Shown here: in pieces, positions 42,628-51,032 of the stretch
Numbering within the stretch: the first letter of the stretch is position 1
Layout: the number at the start of each line of letters is the position of its first letter
Assembly: GCA_051001975.1 (NCBI GenBank)
Contig: JBPCMU010000051.1
Location: 12,390 to 76,389, forward strand
Direction: 5' to 3'
Source: DATAEG01 sp051001975
GTDB lineage: Bacteria; Actinomycetota; Actinomycetes; Mycobacteriales; Jatrophihabitantaceae
Length of the DNA stretch: 64,000 nucleotides
Notes under the pieces: generated by a model
Database searches by the model: none
The model's input: the letters and a program-made list of their open reading frames with translations, nothing else
What the model was told of the DNA's origin: nothing
Made by a program: the position numbers and the translations under genes

Positions 42628-43368
42628 GTGAACGCCGATCCCGCCGCTCAGCTGGCGCTGCTCAGCCTGCAAGGCATCGACTCCCAGCTCTCCCAGCTCT
42701 CCCATCGTCGCAAGACGCTGCCCTCCCTGGCGGTGCTCGCCGACTGCCACCAACGGGGCACCGAGCTGCACTCCCGAACCGTCGAGCTCAGCACTTCGCT
42801 GAAGGACATCGCCACCGAACAGTCCCGGATGGAAGCCGACATCGACATGGTGCGGCAGCGCGAGACCCGCGATCAGCAGCGGCTGGCCTCCGGCGGCATT
42901 CCGGCGAAGGAGCTCACCGGTCTGGAGCACGAACTCGAGACGCTGAAGCGTCGACAGTCGGCACTCGAGGACGAGGCGCTGGAGATCATGGAGCAGCGGG
43001 AGACGGTCGAGACCGACCTCACCGCTGCGCAAGCCGCGGAAGCGGTGGTCGCCGATCAACGTGCCGCCGCCGAGGCAGAACGTGATGCAGCCTTCGCCGA
43101 GATCGACGCGGTAGTTCGGAGCAAGCAGGCCGAGCGGGAACCGTTGGCCGCGACCATCTCCGCCGATCTCATCGCGATGTACGACAAGATCCGCGACACC
43201 CGCGACGGCGTCGGCGCCGCCGCGCTCAAGCAACGCCGTTGCGAGGGCTGCCGGATCGAACTCGCCGGCAGCGAACTCAACGCGGTTCGTGCCGCAGCGC
43301 CCGACGACGTGGTGCGCTGCGACAACTGCCGACGCATTCTGGTGCGCACTCCCGAGTCCGGCCTGTGA
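42628..43368 (+). CDS. Coiled-coil protein with C4 zinc ribbon (CdsZ-like)
   Basis: A 246-residue protein: a long coiled coil (about residues 5-180) with heptads such as LSLQGIDSQLSQLSHRRKTL and ETVETDLTAAQAAEAVVADQ, then a zinc ribbon with RRCEGCRIEL and VVRCDNCRRIL. It corresponds to mycobacterial Rv2229c. Members of this family have been implicated in RNA or DNA processing and persistence-related phenotypes, not established for this one. GTG 42628 starts MNADPAAQLALL. Confidence 0.9.
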   Translation: MNADPAAQLALLSLQGIDSQLSQLSHRRKTLPSLAVLADCHQRGTELHSRTVELSTSLKDIATEQSRMEADIDMVRQRETRDQQRLASGGIPAKELTGLEHELETLKRRQSALEDEALEIMEQRETVETDLTAAQAAEAVVADQRAAAEAERDAAFAEIDAVVRSKQAEREPLAATISADLIAMYDKIRDTRDGVGAAALKQRRCEGCRIELAGSELNAVRAAAPDDVVRCDNCRRILVRTPESGL

Positions 43369-44348
43369 GCCACGAGTCGGTCGTCGTCGAGGCGGATGGG
43401 GGATCTCGCGGAAACCCTGGCCCGGCCGGCTTCGGGGCAGTGGTGATGGATGCGACGACTCGAGAGGTGCTGGCCGAGCGATCCGAGTCGATCGGGATCG
43501 CCACCAATAACGTTGCCGAGTACCGCGGGCTGATCGCCGGCCTGACAGCCGCGCTCGAGGTGGGCGCGGTGCAGGTGGCCGTGCGGATGGACTCCAAGCT
43601 GGTCGTCGAGCAGATGTCCGGACGTTGGCAGGTCAAGCACCCGGACATGCGACCTCTGGCCAGAGAAGCCAACGAGCTGCGCCGCAAGCTCGACGAGATC
43701 ACGTTCGAGTGGATTCCCCGGGAGCTCAACAAGCACGCGGACCGGCTGGCCAACGAGGCGATGGACGCAGCGGCCGGGATCAGCCGTAGGCGAGTCCCGA
43801 AGGCGGCGCCGCCGGTGCAGTCCGTGATCAAGCCCTCGACGGCCGATCTCGCCGGCCGGGTGCGCCAACGTGCCCTGCTGCGCGGTGAGTTCACGCTGCG
43901 ATCCGGCCAGGTCAGCGACCACTATTTCGACAAGTATCTTCTCGAGGCCGACCCGGCGATGTTGGGCGAACTGGCCGAAGCGATGGTCGACCTAGTCCCG
44001 GCCGACGCTGATGTACTCGCCGGGCTCGAGCTCGGCGGTGTTCCGCTCGCGACCGTGCTCAGTCAGCTGACCGGGACGCCGAGCCGGTTCATCCGCAAGG
44101 TCGCGAAGGAGTACGGCACCGCGCAGCAGATCGAGGGCGGCAGCGTCGACGGCCGGTTGGTGGTGCTCGTGGAGGACGTCATTACCAGCGGGGGAGCGGT
44201 GCTGGACGCCATCGAGGCGGTCCGCGCGGCGGGCGGCGTCGTTGAGAGGGTGGTCTGCCTCATCGACCGCCAGCAGGGTGGCCGGGCCGCGCTGACCGGC
44301 AAGGGGGTCGCCGTCGCGGCGTTGTTCACCGCGGCTGATCTCGAGTGA
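43365..44348 (+). CDS. RNase HI fused to an orotate phosphoribosyltransferase-like domain
   Basis: 327 residues from GTG 43365, which overlaps the upstream stop (GTGA). RNase HI domain (1-138): Asp11 in VEADGGSRGNPG, Glu52 in NNVAEYRGLIAGL, Asp76 in VRMDSKLVVEQM and Asp126 in NKHADRLANEA, the full DEDD set. Linker of about 28 residues. Phosphoribosyltransferase domain (166-325): LRGEFTLRSGQVSDHYFDKY, RKVAKEYGTAQQ and the PRPP loop VVLVEDVITSGGA (266-278), features of OPRT. In mycobacteria this RNase HI carries an acid-phosphatase domain (Rv2228c), so the second half is unusual. Confidence 0.92.
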   Translation: MSHESVVVEADGGSRGNPGPAGFGAVVMDATTREVLAERSESIGIATNNVAEYRGLIAGLTAALEVGAVQVAVRMDSKLVVEQMSGRWQVKHPDMRPLAREANELRRKLDEITFEWIPRELNKHADRLANEAMDAAAGISRRRVPKAAPPVQSVIKPSTADLAGRVRQRALLRGEFTLRSGQVSDHYFDKYLLEADPAMLGELAEAMVDLVPADADVLAGLELGGVPLATVLSQLTGTPSRFIRKVAKEYGTAQQIEGGSVDGRLVVLVEDVITSGGAVLDAIEAVRAAGGVVERVVCLIDRQQGGRAALTGKGVAVAALFTAADLE

Positions 44349-44351
44349 CCC

Positions 44352-45596
44352 TCAGACACCAATGAGGCGGGCACTCGTCCATAGCAGCACGGTCGTGACC
44401 GCCAGAATGACCGGCACGCTCAGCGCGCCGTACAGATGGAACTCCCGAGCTCGCGGCCGCAGTTCGTCCGGGAGCAGCCGGCGCCAGAGCAGCGTGGCCA
44501 GCGAACCGATGTAAGTCAGGTTCGGCCCGACGTTCACTCCGATCAGCACGGCGAGCACGGCGATCGGATTCGCGGCCACCAATGGAGTTAGCACAAGCGT
44601 TGCCGGCAGGTTGTTCAGCAGGTTCGCTACCACCGCCGCCACTACCGCGATGGCCAGCAGTGCGGGCAACGCCGAACCGTGTGGCAGGACGTGCCGTAGG
44701 GCGGTGCCGAGCCCGTGCCGGGCGACTCCGTCCACGACGATGCCTAGTGCGAACACGAATGCCACGAATCCCGGGCTCGCCTCGATGACCATCCGGGGCA
44801 GCGTCGTCTCGCGGCGCAGCACTCGCGGGACGCCGAGCAGCACGACGCCGGCCAGGGCGGCCCAGACCGGCGGCACGTCCACGGCGGACGTCCCGGCGAA
44901 TCCGGCGACGGTCAGCGCGATGACGACGAGCGAGTACCGCGGCGCCGGCGGCGGCGGATCGACCGGGTGCGAACTGGCCGGCAGATCCGAGCGGAAGAAC
45001 AGTCGCAGCCCGAGCCATTCGAGTGCGCTCGCCGCGAGCCACGGCAGCGCCATCAGTGCGGTGAACCGGCCGAAGGAGACACCGGCCGCGGCGAACGCCA
45101 GCAGGTTGGTCAGGTTCGACACCGGCAGCAACAGCGATCCGGAGTTGGCCAGTTGCGTGCAGGCATAGGCGTGCGGGCGCGGCGCTGCACGTAGGTTCCG
45201 GGCGGTCTGCACGACGACCGGCGTCAACAACACGACGGTGGCATCGAGGGTGAGCACCGCGGTGACCAGCGCCGCGAGGACGACGACCAGCAGGAGCAGC
45301 CGCCGCGGTCGGCCACCGCTCAGCCGTGCACTCACCGCGCCGAGGTAGGTGAACACTCCCGCCTCCGCGGCGAGATGACCGAGCACCAGGATGGCGGCGA
45401 GGAAGCCGACAGTCGGGCCGAGCTCGCGCAGCGTGTGCCATGCCGCCCGCGACGGGACGATGCCGGTGATGACCGTCAGCGCCGCGGCCGGCACCGCTAC
45501 GAAGCCAGCCAGCACGCCGCCCGGTCTGGTCGCGACCACGCCAAGACAGGCGACGAGCAGAGCGATCGAGATCGTCTCCGCCAACCAGCCCGTCAC
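44352..45596 (-). CDS. ArsB/SLC13-like ion permease
   Basis: 414 residues from GTG 45596 (MTGWLAETISIALLVACLG). About ten membrane helices, with repeated loops containing LANSGSLLLPVSNLTNLLAF in the first half and the GVNVGPNLTYIGSLATLLW region in the second, both typical of the ArsB/NhaD superfamily. Could transport arsenite, another anion or a dicarboxylate; the class is clear, the substrate is not. It is convergent to the RNase HI fusion. Confidence 0.85.
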   Translation of the reverse strand: MTGWLAETISIALLVACLGVVATRPGGVLAGFVAVPAAALTVITGIVPSRAAWHTLRELGPTVGFLAAILVLGHLAAEAGVFTYLGAVSARLSGGRPRRLLLLVVVLAALVTAVLTLDATVVLLTPVVVQTARNLRAAPRPHAYACTQLANSGSLLLPVSNLTNLLAFAAAGVSFGRFTALMALPWLAASALEWLGLRLFFRSDLPASSHPVDPPPPAPRYSLVVIALTVAGFAGTSAVDVPPVWAALAGVVLLGVPRVLRRETTLPRMVIEASPGFVAFVFALGIVVDGVARHGLGTALRHVLPHGSALPALLAIAVVAAVVANLLNNLPATLVLTPLVAANPIAVLAVLIGVNVGPNLTYIGSLATLLWRRLLPDELRPRAREFHLYGALSVPVILAVTTVLLWTSARLIGV

Positions 45597-45681
45597 GAGC
45601 GGGCACGCTACAGAGCGGGCCGAGGCGCGCACCAACATCCCGGTACGCCCATCGCGCCGAAGGCACTACGCTCACATCGCG

Positions 45682-46094
45682 GCGGACGAGCCGACCGGGC
45701 GGCCGCGTCGTCACCGAAAGGTGATGCCGAGGAAAGTCCGGGCTCCACAGGGCAGGGTGGTTGTTAACGGCAACCCGGGGTGACCCGCGGGACAGTGCCA
45801 CAGAAAACAGACCGCCGCCGGCGCAAGCCGACGGTAAGGGTGAAACGGTGGTGTAAGAGACCACCAGCGTTCCGGGTGACCGGAGCGGCTAGGTAAACCC
45901 CACCCGGAGCAAGGTCGAGAAGGTGTCGAGGTCTTCGGGCCACGACACTGCGCAGACGTTCGAGGGCGGCCCGCCCGAGTCTGCGGGTAGACCGCTCGAG
46001 CGTGCCGGCAACGGCACGCCTAGATGGATGGTCGCCACTCGCGCCGCCTCGGCAGTGCGAGTACAGGACCCGGCTTATAGGTCGACTCGTCCGC
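45682..46094 (+). ncRNA. rnpB: RNase P RNA, bacterial type A
   Basis: Catalytic RNA of RNase P, about 413 nt. Diagnostic segments: GAGGAAAGTCCGGGCTCC (P4 5' half and CR-I), ACAGAAAACAGACCGCC, AAGGGTGAAACGGTGG, GGTAAACCCCACCCGGAGCA, TAGATGGATGGTCGCC and ACAGGACCCGGCTTAT. The ends pair: GCGGACGAG near 45682 with CTCGTCCGC ending at 46094. The ends are set from pairing, to within a few bases. Confidence 0.96.
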
Positions 46095-46099
46095 TGTAT

Positions 46100-46221
46100 T
46101 TATGGCCGCCTCATCGGTTGTCTCGCGCGCCCCTCGCTTCGCATCGGGGAGCACTCGAAACCGATCGCTCGCTGCGCTCGCGCCAAGCGCTCCTTCGTCG
46201 CGCGGCGGCGGCCAGCTCTTC
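46100..46221. repeat. Left arm of long inverted repeat around the GNAT gene
   Basis: About 122 bases, from TTATGGCCGCC to CAGCTCTTC, match the reverse complement of 46953-47076 with a few gaps, including stretches such as AAGCGCTCCTTCGTCGCGCG. Within it and just after, a 30-bp piece (CTCTTCGCGCGAGCGCTCAT) is repeated at 46216 and 46261. Confidence 0.8.
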
Positions 46222-46323
46222 GCGCGAGCGCTCATCGCGTTCGTGCGCGCGGGCGATCGGCTCTTCGCGCGAGCGCTCATCGCGCTCGTGAGAGGCAGCG
46301 TCACCGTGGCTTCGCTTAGCGGT

Positions 46324-46371
46324 GATCATGTGACAGTTCACCGGCTAGGACCGTCGAATCGTCACATGATC
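46324..46371. promoter_or_regulatory. 11-bp inverted repeat upstream of the GNAT gene
   Basis: GATCATGTGAC (46324-46334) and GTCACATGATC (46361-46371) are perfect complements separated by 26 bases, ending 22 bases before the GNAT start. It may be an operator dyad or the end of a short mobile element. Confidence 0.5.
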
Positions 46372-46393
46372 GCGTCGTTGGGAGGATGGGGGG

Positions 46394-46942
46394 ATGGAAT
46401 TGGTGACGGAACGATTGGTGATGCGGCGATGGACGGACGCGGATCGGGCGCCCTTCGCGGAGATGAACGCGGATCCGGAGGTGATGCGCTACTTCAAGGC
46501 CCCGTTGGATCGCACCGCGAGTGACCTGTTCATCGATCGGATTGAGTCCGCGTTCGACAGATTGGGCTACGGGCTGTGGGCGGTCGAGGTCACCGACACG
46601 CGTGAGCTGATCGGATTCACCGGCCTCGCTCTGCAGACCTTCGACGCTCCGTTCACACCGGCGGTCGAGGTCGGTTGGCGGTTGAGGCGGCCGGCCTGGG
46701 GCAACGGGTATGCGACCGAAGCCGCCCGGGCCGCACTCCGATTCGGTTTCGAGCAAGCTGAGGTCGAGCAGATCGTCTCCATCACTACGCGGACGAACGA
46801 GCCTTCCCAACGAGTGATGCGCCGGCTCGGGATGACTCGTGATCCGGCCGACGACTTCGAGTACTCGATGCTGCCGGAGGGTCATCCACTACGACCGCAC
46901 GTGCTGCACCGATTGAGCAGAGAGCAATGGCGCACTACGTGA
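46394..46942 (+). CDS. GNAT-family N-acetyltransferase
   Basis: A 182-residue acetyl-CoA-dependent acetyltransferase of the RimJ/RimL-like type (Acetyltransf_3): ELVTERLVMRRWTDADRAPF at the start, EVGWRLRRPAWGNGYATEAA with the acetyl-CoA pyrophosphate loop, and TNEPSQRVMRRLGM. GAGGATGGGGGG precedes the ATG. The whole gene lies between two long inverted repeats just after rnpB. Substrate unknown. Confidence 0.88.
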   Translation: MELVTERLVMRRWTDADRAPFAEMNADPEVMRYFKAPLDRTASDLFIDRIESAFDRLGYGLWAVEVTDTRELIGFTGLALQTFDAPFTPAVEVGWRLRRPAWGNGYATEAARAALRFGFEQAEVEQIVSITTRTNEPSQRVMRRLGMTRDPADDFEYSMLPEGHPLRPHVLHRLSREQWRTT

Positions 46943-46952
46943 CCAACAACTA

Positions 46953-47076
46953 GAAGAGCTGATCGCCCGCGCGCGACGAAGGAGCGCTTGCGGCCGAGCG
47001 GAGCGAGGGGTTCGGTTGCGAGTGGGCCCCGATGCGGAGCGAGGGGTCCGCGAGGAACCGACGAGGCGATCGATAA
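46953..47076. repeat. Right arm of long inverted repeat around the GNAT gene
   Basis: Starts at GAAGAGCTG just after the GNAT stop and runs about 124 bases to CGATCGATAA. Reverse complement of the left arm at 46100-46221, with roughly four-fifths of positions matching by eye. Confidence 0.8.
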
Positions 47077-47114
47077 GCACAGCGAGGAACCGACGAAGCG
47101 ATCTGTAAGCACAG
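47051..47114. repeat. 32-bp tandem repeat, two copies
   Basis: CGAGGAACCGACGAGGCGAT and following bases (47051-47082) repeat at 47083-47114 with three changes. The repeat lies at the outer end of the right inverted-repeat arm. Confidence 0.8.
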
Positions 47115-47138
47115 CGATCGATAACGACGTGATTGGCG

Positions 47139-47327
47139 ATGCGGTTCGGAAGTCAAGATCGGACCGGATCGTTGTGGTACTGCATCGATCACAAGCGCGC
47201 CGAACGGTTCGAAGACTGCGACAGTCACGACCGCAACGGGCCTCACTCGTCGATCGTCGAAACGAGTCGCGCGCTGCAAACGGCTAAAGAGCGCGAAGAA
47301 AAGTACGATGCCGAAGATGCGGCATGA
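47139..47327 (+). CDS. Small conserved actinobacterial-type protein, 62 aa
   Basis: ATG 47139 reads MRFGSQDRTGSLWYCIDHKR, then DCDSHDRNGPHSSIVETSRA and ends in a charged helix (REEKYDAEDAA). The pattern WYC..H ... C...DR.GP followed by an acidic amphipathic helix recalls a short family common in actinobacteria, of unknown function. A long hairpin follows the stop, fitting a single-gene unit. Confidence 0.65.
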   Translation: MRFGSQDRTGSLWYCIDHKRAERFEDCDSHDRNGPHSSIVETSRALQTAKEREEKYDAEDAA

Positions 47328-47352
47328 GACGGTGGCGAGCGAACTTTCGCAT

Positions 47353-47406
47353 CGCACGTATCGCCGAATACCCCTATCGCATAAGGGTATTCGGCGATGT
47401 CGTGCG
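47353..47406 (+). terminator. Long hairpin, probable terminator
   Basis: ATCGCCGAATACCC (47360-47373) and GGGTATTCGGCGAT (47385-47398) are a perfect 14-bp stem with an 11-base loop; flanking CGCACG (47353-47358) and CGTGCG (47401-47406) extend it after a small bulge. Stands 25 bases after the small gene's stop and 150 bases before the next gene. Confidence 0.8.
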
Positions 47407-47560
47407 ACGGTGCACGACTTATGCGGCCGCTCTCCGGTGAAGTCGCTCAACACGGTGGTCAAAACTTGTGCGGCGTGGCTTATTGACCGCGCGCGTGTAA
47501 CGACGTGAACTTGTGTCTCGATCGACTCGTACGACCGTCGCCCCTAGGAGGAGCAACAAG

Positions 47561-47917
47561 ATGACGGCACCAAAGCGCGCAGCCAAAAAGGCACCGGCGA
47601 AGAAGGCCGCTGCCAAGAAGACCGCAGCCAAGAAGACCGCTGCCAAGAAGACCGCAGCCAAGAAGACCGCAGCCAAGAAGACCGCAGCCAAGAAGGCGCC
47701 GGCTCGTAAGACCGTCGCGAAGAAGGCACCGGCGCGTAAGACTGCAGCGAAGAAGACCGCTGCCAAGAAGGCACCGGCGCGTAAGACTGCTGCGAAGAAG
47801 GCCGCTGCCAAGAAGGCACCGGCGCGTAAGACTGCTGCGAAGAAGACCGCTGCCAAGAAGGCACCGGCTCGCAAGACCGCCGCCAAGAGGGCGCCGGCCA
47901 AGAAGGCCGCACGCTGA
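47561..47917 (+). CDS. Lysine/alanine-rich histone H1-like protein
   Basis: 118 residues, almost entirely K, A, P, T and R in five-residue modules (AAKKT, AAKKA, APARK), from ATG 47561 behind AGGAGGAGC. The composition is that of the C-terminal tail of mycobacterial HupB, but no HU domain is attached, so it is a free-standing basic DNA-binding tail. Such proteins can compact DNA and may be acetylated. The repeat makes slippage likely, so length may vary between strains. Confidence 0.85.
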   Translation: MTAPKRAAKKAPAKKAAAKKTAAKKTAAKKTAAKKTAAKKTAAKKAPARKTVAKKAPARKTAAKKTAAKKAPARKTAAKKAAAKKAPARKTAAKKTAAKKAPARKTAAKRAPAKKAAR

Positions 47918-47934
47918 TCGGCTGACCAGCGTCC

Positions 47935-49338
47935 GTGCAGACCACCAGGCTCGCCGGCGCACCTCTCGACTTCGCTGCATTGCGCAGCACGTTGAAGGTG
48001 CCCGGCGAGTTCTCATCTGAAGTGCTACATGCCGCCGAGACTGCGGCGGCGGCGGTACATCTTCCGGACGACGACGCCACGGACATTCCGTTCGTCACCG
48101 TCGACCCGTCCGGAAGCAGGGATCTCGACCAGGCGCTGAACATCGCAGCGCATGGTGACGGATTCGTAGTCAGCTACGCCATCGCGGACGTCGCTGCATA
48201 CGTCGAGGCGGGGTCGATGCTCGACGCGGAGGTCAACACCCGCGGCGAAACGTTGTACTTCCCCGACACCCGGATCCCGCTGCATCCAGCCCTGCTGAGC
48301 GAAGGTGCGGCCAGCTTGTTGCCCGACCAGGTGCGCCCTGCCGTGCTGTGGCAGATGGAATTGGACGCTTCCGGCGCGGTGCGCGATGTGGTCGTGCGGC
48401 ATGCCCGGGTGCGCAGCCGTGCTCAACTCGACTACGCGGGGCTTCAGGAGGTGCTAGCCGCGGGCACCGCACCGGAAGCCGCTCGGTTGTTACCCGATGT
48501 CGGCCGACTGCGACTCGAGCAATCCCGGCAACGGCACGCGATCAATCTCGACGTCCCCGAGCAGGAGGTCGAGCCGGACGGCCACGGCAGTTGGACCCTG
48601 CGCGCCCGCCAACAACTCGACGTCGAACGATGGAACGCCGAGCTGTCTTTGCTCACCGGCATGTGCGCAGCCGACCTGATGATCAAGCACCGGGTTGGCA
48701 TCCTGCGCACGCTGCCGCAACCGGACGAGAAAGTGATCGGCTGGCTGCACCGGGTCGCACCCGCACTGGACGTCACCTGGCCGAAGGGCGCCAAACCTGG
48801 AGACGTGGTCGTCGATCTAGACCGCACCGATCCGAAGCACATGGCGTTCTGCGATCACGCAATGTCGCTGTTGCGGGGCGCCGGGTACACGGTGCTCTCC
48901 GGCGCGCTGCCCAACGATCTCGGTCACGCAGGCGTGGGTGCTCCCTACGCGCATGTCACGGCGCCGCTGCGTCGCCTGGTCGATCGTTACGGCAGCACGC
49001 TCTGCGTGGCATTGAGCAAGGGCGAGCCTGTGCCGGACTGGATCACCGCGGCACTTCCGGAGTTACCGAAGACGATGGCCAGCGCGGACAGCAAGGCGAA
49101 CGAAGTGGATCGGGCGGTCGTCGACGCCACGGAAGCGTGGCTGTTACGCGACAGGGTCGGCCAGCAATTCACCGCGATCGTCTTGGACACCGAGGACGGC
49201 TCGGCGAAGATCACCATCGATGAGCCGGCCATTCGGGCGCGGGCCAAGGGCACCGGCTTCGTCGTCGGCGAGCCGGTCACCGTTCGGCTCACGGAAGCCG
49301 ATGTGCCCTCGCGTATCGTTCGCTTCGAACGCGTGTAG
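47935..49338 (+). CDS. RNB-domain ribonuclease (RNase II/R family)
   Basis: A 467-residue exoribonuclease. The RNB catalytic region carries the acidic cluster in VDPSGSRDLDQALNI, then VSYAIADVAAYVEAGS and TRGETLYFPDTRIPLHP; the end has APYAHVTAPLRRLVDRYG. The protein has an RNB domain but lacks recognisable N-terminal cold-shock domains, as in other short actinobacterial RNB proteins. It starts 17 bases after the histone-like gene and may be cotranscribed. Confidence 0.92.
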   Translation: MQTTRLAGAPLDFAALRSTLKVPGEFSSEVLHAAETAAAAVHLPDDDATDIPFVTVDPSGSRDLDQALNIAAHGDGFVVSYAIADVAAYVEAGSMLDAEVNTRGETLYFPDTRIPLHPALLSEGAASLLPDQVRPAVLWQMELDASGAVRDVVVRHARVRSRAQLDYAGLQEVLAAGTAPEAARLLPDVGRLRLEQSRQRHAINLDVPEQEVEPDGHGSWTLRARQQLDVERWNAELSLLTGMCAADLMIKHRVGILRTLPQPDEKVIGWLHRVAPALDVTWPKGAKPGDVVVDLDRTDPKHMAFCDHAMSLLRGAGYTVLSGALPNDLGHAGVGAPYAHVTAPLRRLVDRYGSTLCVALSKGEPVPDWITAALPELPKTMASADSKANEVDRAVVDATEAWLLRDRVGQQFTAIVLDTEDGSAKITIDEPAIRARAKGTGFVVGEPVTVRLTEADVPSRIVRFERV

Positions 49339-49381
49339 AACGGCCCGGCGCGTCTCGAGAAGAACGATTCGAGGAGCGCAC

Positions 49382-50050
49382 ATGGTTGCCCCGGACATCG
49401 CTTCGCTGCGCATCGCCGTCATCGGTGGGACCGGTCCGCAAGGACGCGGTCTCGCGCTGCGGTTCGGTGCGGCCGGCCTCCATGTCGCTATCGGATCCCG
49501 CGATGCCGCGCGTGCCGAGCAAGCCGCAGCAGAGCTCGCCGACTCGGTGAGCGGCGCGGGCAACGCCGATGCGGTCCGCGACGCCGACATCGTCATCGTT
49601 GCCGTGCCATGGGACGCGCACGAGGCGACCTTGGCCGGCCTTCGTGACGAGTTGGCCGGCAAGATCGTCGTCGACTGCGTGAACCCGCTCGGCTTCGATG
49701 AGCGCGGCCCGCACTCGCTGCGCCCAGCGGCCGGCAGCGCGGCGGAGCAGGCTGCCGTCCTGCTTCCGGACTCGACGGTGGCCGCAGCGTTCCACCACCT
49801 CAGCGCAGTGCTGCTCGACGACCCTGCCGTGGACGACCTCGACATCGACGTACTGGTGCTCGGCGATGACCGCGAGGCCTGCACGCTCGTTCAGCACCTC
49901 GCCGACGTCCTGCCCGGAGGCCGGGGTGTCTACGGCGGCCGGCTACGCAACGCGGGTCAGGTGGAGGCGTTGACCGCGAACCTCATCGCGATCAACCGGC
50001 GGTACAAGACGCACGCCGGCATCCGGGTGACCGGACTGCCCACCACCTGA
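49382..50050 (+). CDS. npdG: NADPH-dependent F420 reductase
   Basis: 222 residues from ATG 49382, with GAGGAG upstream. The Rossmann loop is RIAVIGGTGPQGRGLALRF, with IGSRDAARAEQAA following to discriminate NADP. Later ADIVIVAVPWDAHEATL and VDCVNPLGFDERGP match the F420-dependent NADP oxidoreductase family (Fno/NpdG), which passes electrons between NADPH and coenzyme F420. Implies that this organism uses F420. Confidence 0.9.
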   Translation: MVAPDIASLRIAVIGGTGPQGRGLALRFGAAGLHVAIGSRDAARAEQAAAELADSVSGAGNADAVRDADIVIVAVPWDAHEATLAGLRDELAGKIVVDCVNPLGFDERGPHSLRPAAGSAAEQAAVLLPDSTVAAAFHHLSAVLLDDPAVDDLDIDVLVLGDDREACTLVQHLADVLPGGRGVYGGRLRNAGQVEALTANLIAINRRYKTHAGIRVTGLPTT

Positions 50051-50064
50051 CCTCGCGCTCCGGG

Positions 50065-50898
50065 TCAGGTGTAGCTGCGCTGCGCGTCCGGGTAGACGCC
50101 GTCGCGCACCTCGGCGGCGTACTGCTTCGCGGCGTCGCCGAGCACGGTGCTGAGGTCGGCGTACTGCTTGACGAACTTGGCCGCCTTGCCGCCGGTGCGC
50201 AGCCCGGCCATGTCCTGCCAGACCAGCACCTGTGCGTCGCAGTGCGGCCCGGCGCCGATCCCCACGGTCGGGATGGACAACTCGGCGGTGACCTTCTCCG
50301 CGAGGTCGCTCGGCACCACCTCGAGCACCACGGCGAACGCGCCGGCGTGCTCGAGTGCCTTGGCGTCCTGCACCAGCCGGTGTGCGCCCTCGTCGCCACG
50401 GCCCTGGACGCGGTAGCCGCCGAGCACGTTCACCGACTGCGGGGTGAGGCCGATGTGTGCCATCACCGGAATGCCGGCCGATACGAGCGCCTCGACCTGT
50501 GCCGCGACCCGTACGCCACCTTCGAGTTTGACGGCCTGTGCGCCGCCTTCCTTCATGAACCGGCTCGCGGTCTCCAGTGCCTGCTGCGGTCCGCCCTGAT
50601 AGGTGCCGAAAGGCAGGTCGGCGACGACCAATGCCGTGCTGGCGCCGCGAACGACACCGCGGACCAGCGGGATCAGCTCGTCGCTGGTGACCGGCACGGT
50701 GGTGTCGTAGCCATAGACGACGTTCGCCGCGGAGTCGCCGACGAGCAGTACCGGAATGCCGGCCTCATCGAACACGTGTGCCGTCGAGTAGTCGTAGGCG
50801 GTGAGCATCGCCCAGCGCTCACCGGATTCCTTCGCCGCCTGCAGGTCACGGATGGTGACCCGGCGGGTGCGGTTGCCTCCATACAGCGTTTCGCTCAT
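50065..50898 (-). CDS. panB: 3-methyl-2-oxobutanoate hydroxymethyltransferase
   Basis: First committed step of pantothenate synthesis, adding hydroxymethyl from methylene-THF to ketoisovalerate. 277 residues. Metal-binding Asp is in LVGDSAANVVYGYDTTVPVT; AVKLEGG and HIGLTPQSVNVLGGYRVQGR carry the substrate and fold motifs; VGIGAGPHCDAQVLVWQD near the end. Its position near glnA and nadE is common in actinobacteria. ATG 50898 opens MSETLYGGNRTRRVT. Confidence 0.95.
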   Translation of the reverse strand: MSETLYGGNRTRRVTIRDLQAAKESGERWAMLTAYDYSTAHVFDEAGIPVLLVGDSAANVVYGYDTTVPVTSDELIPLVRGVVRGASTALVVADLPFGTYQGGPQQALETASRFMKEGGAQAVKLEGGVRVAAQVEALVSAGIPVMAHIGLTPQSVNVLGGYRVQGRGDEGAHRLVQDAKALEHAGAFAVVLEVVPSDLAEKVTAELSIPTVGIGAGPHCDAQVLVWQDMAGLRTGGKAAKFVKQYADLSTVLGDAAKQYAAEVRDGVYPDAQRSYT

Positions 50899-51032
50899 GG
50901 GATATCAGTCCTGTTCTCTCCTCGAGGCCGGCGCTGCCGGTCCCCGGGCTGTCTGTGGACGCCACCATCATCCTCTGTTACCGGCGAGTTTCGCCTCGCG
51001 AACTGAAGTGCAGTTTGTCACTGCGCCCGCAG

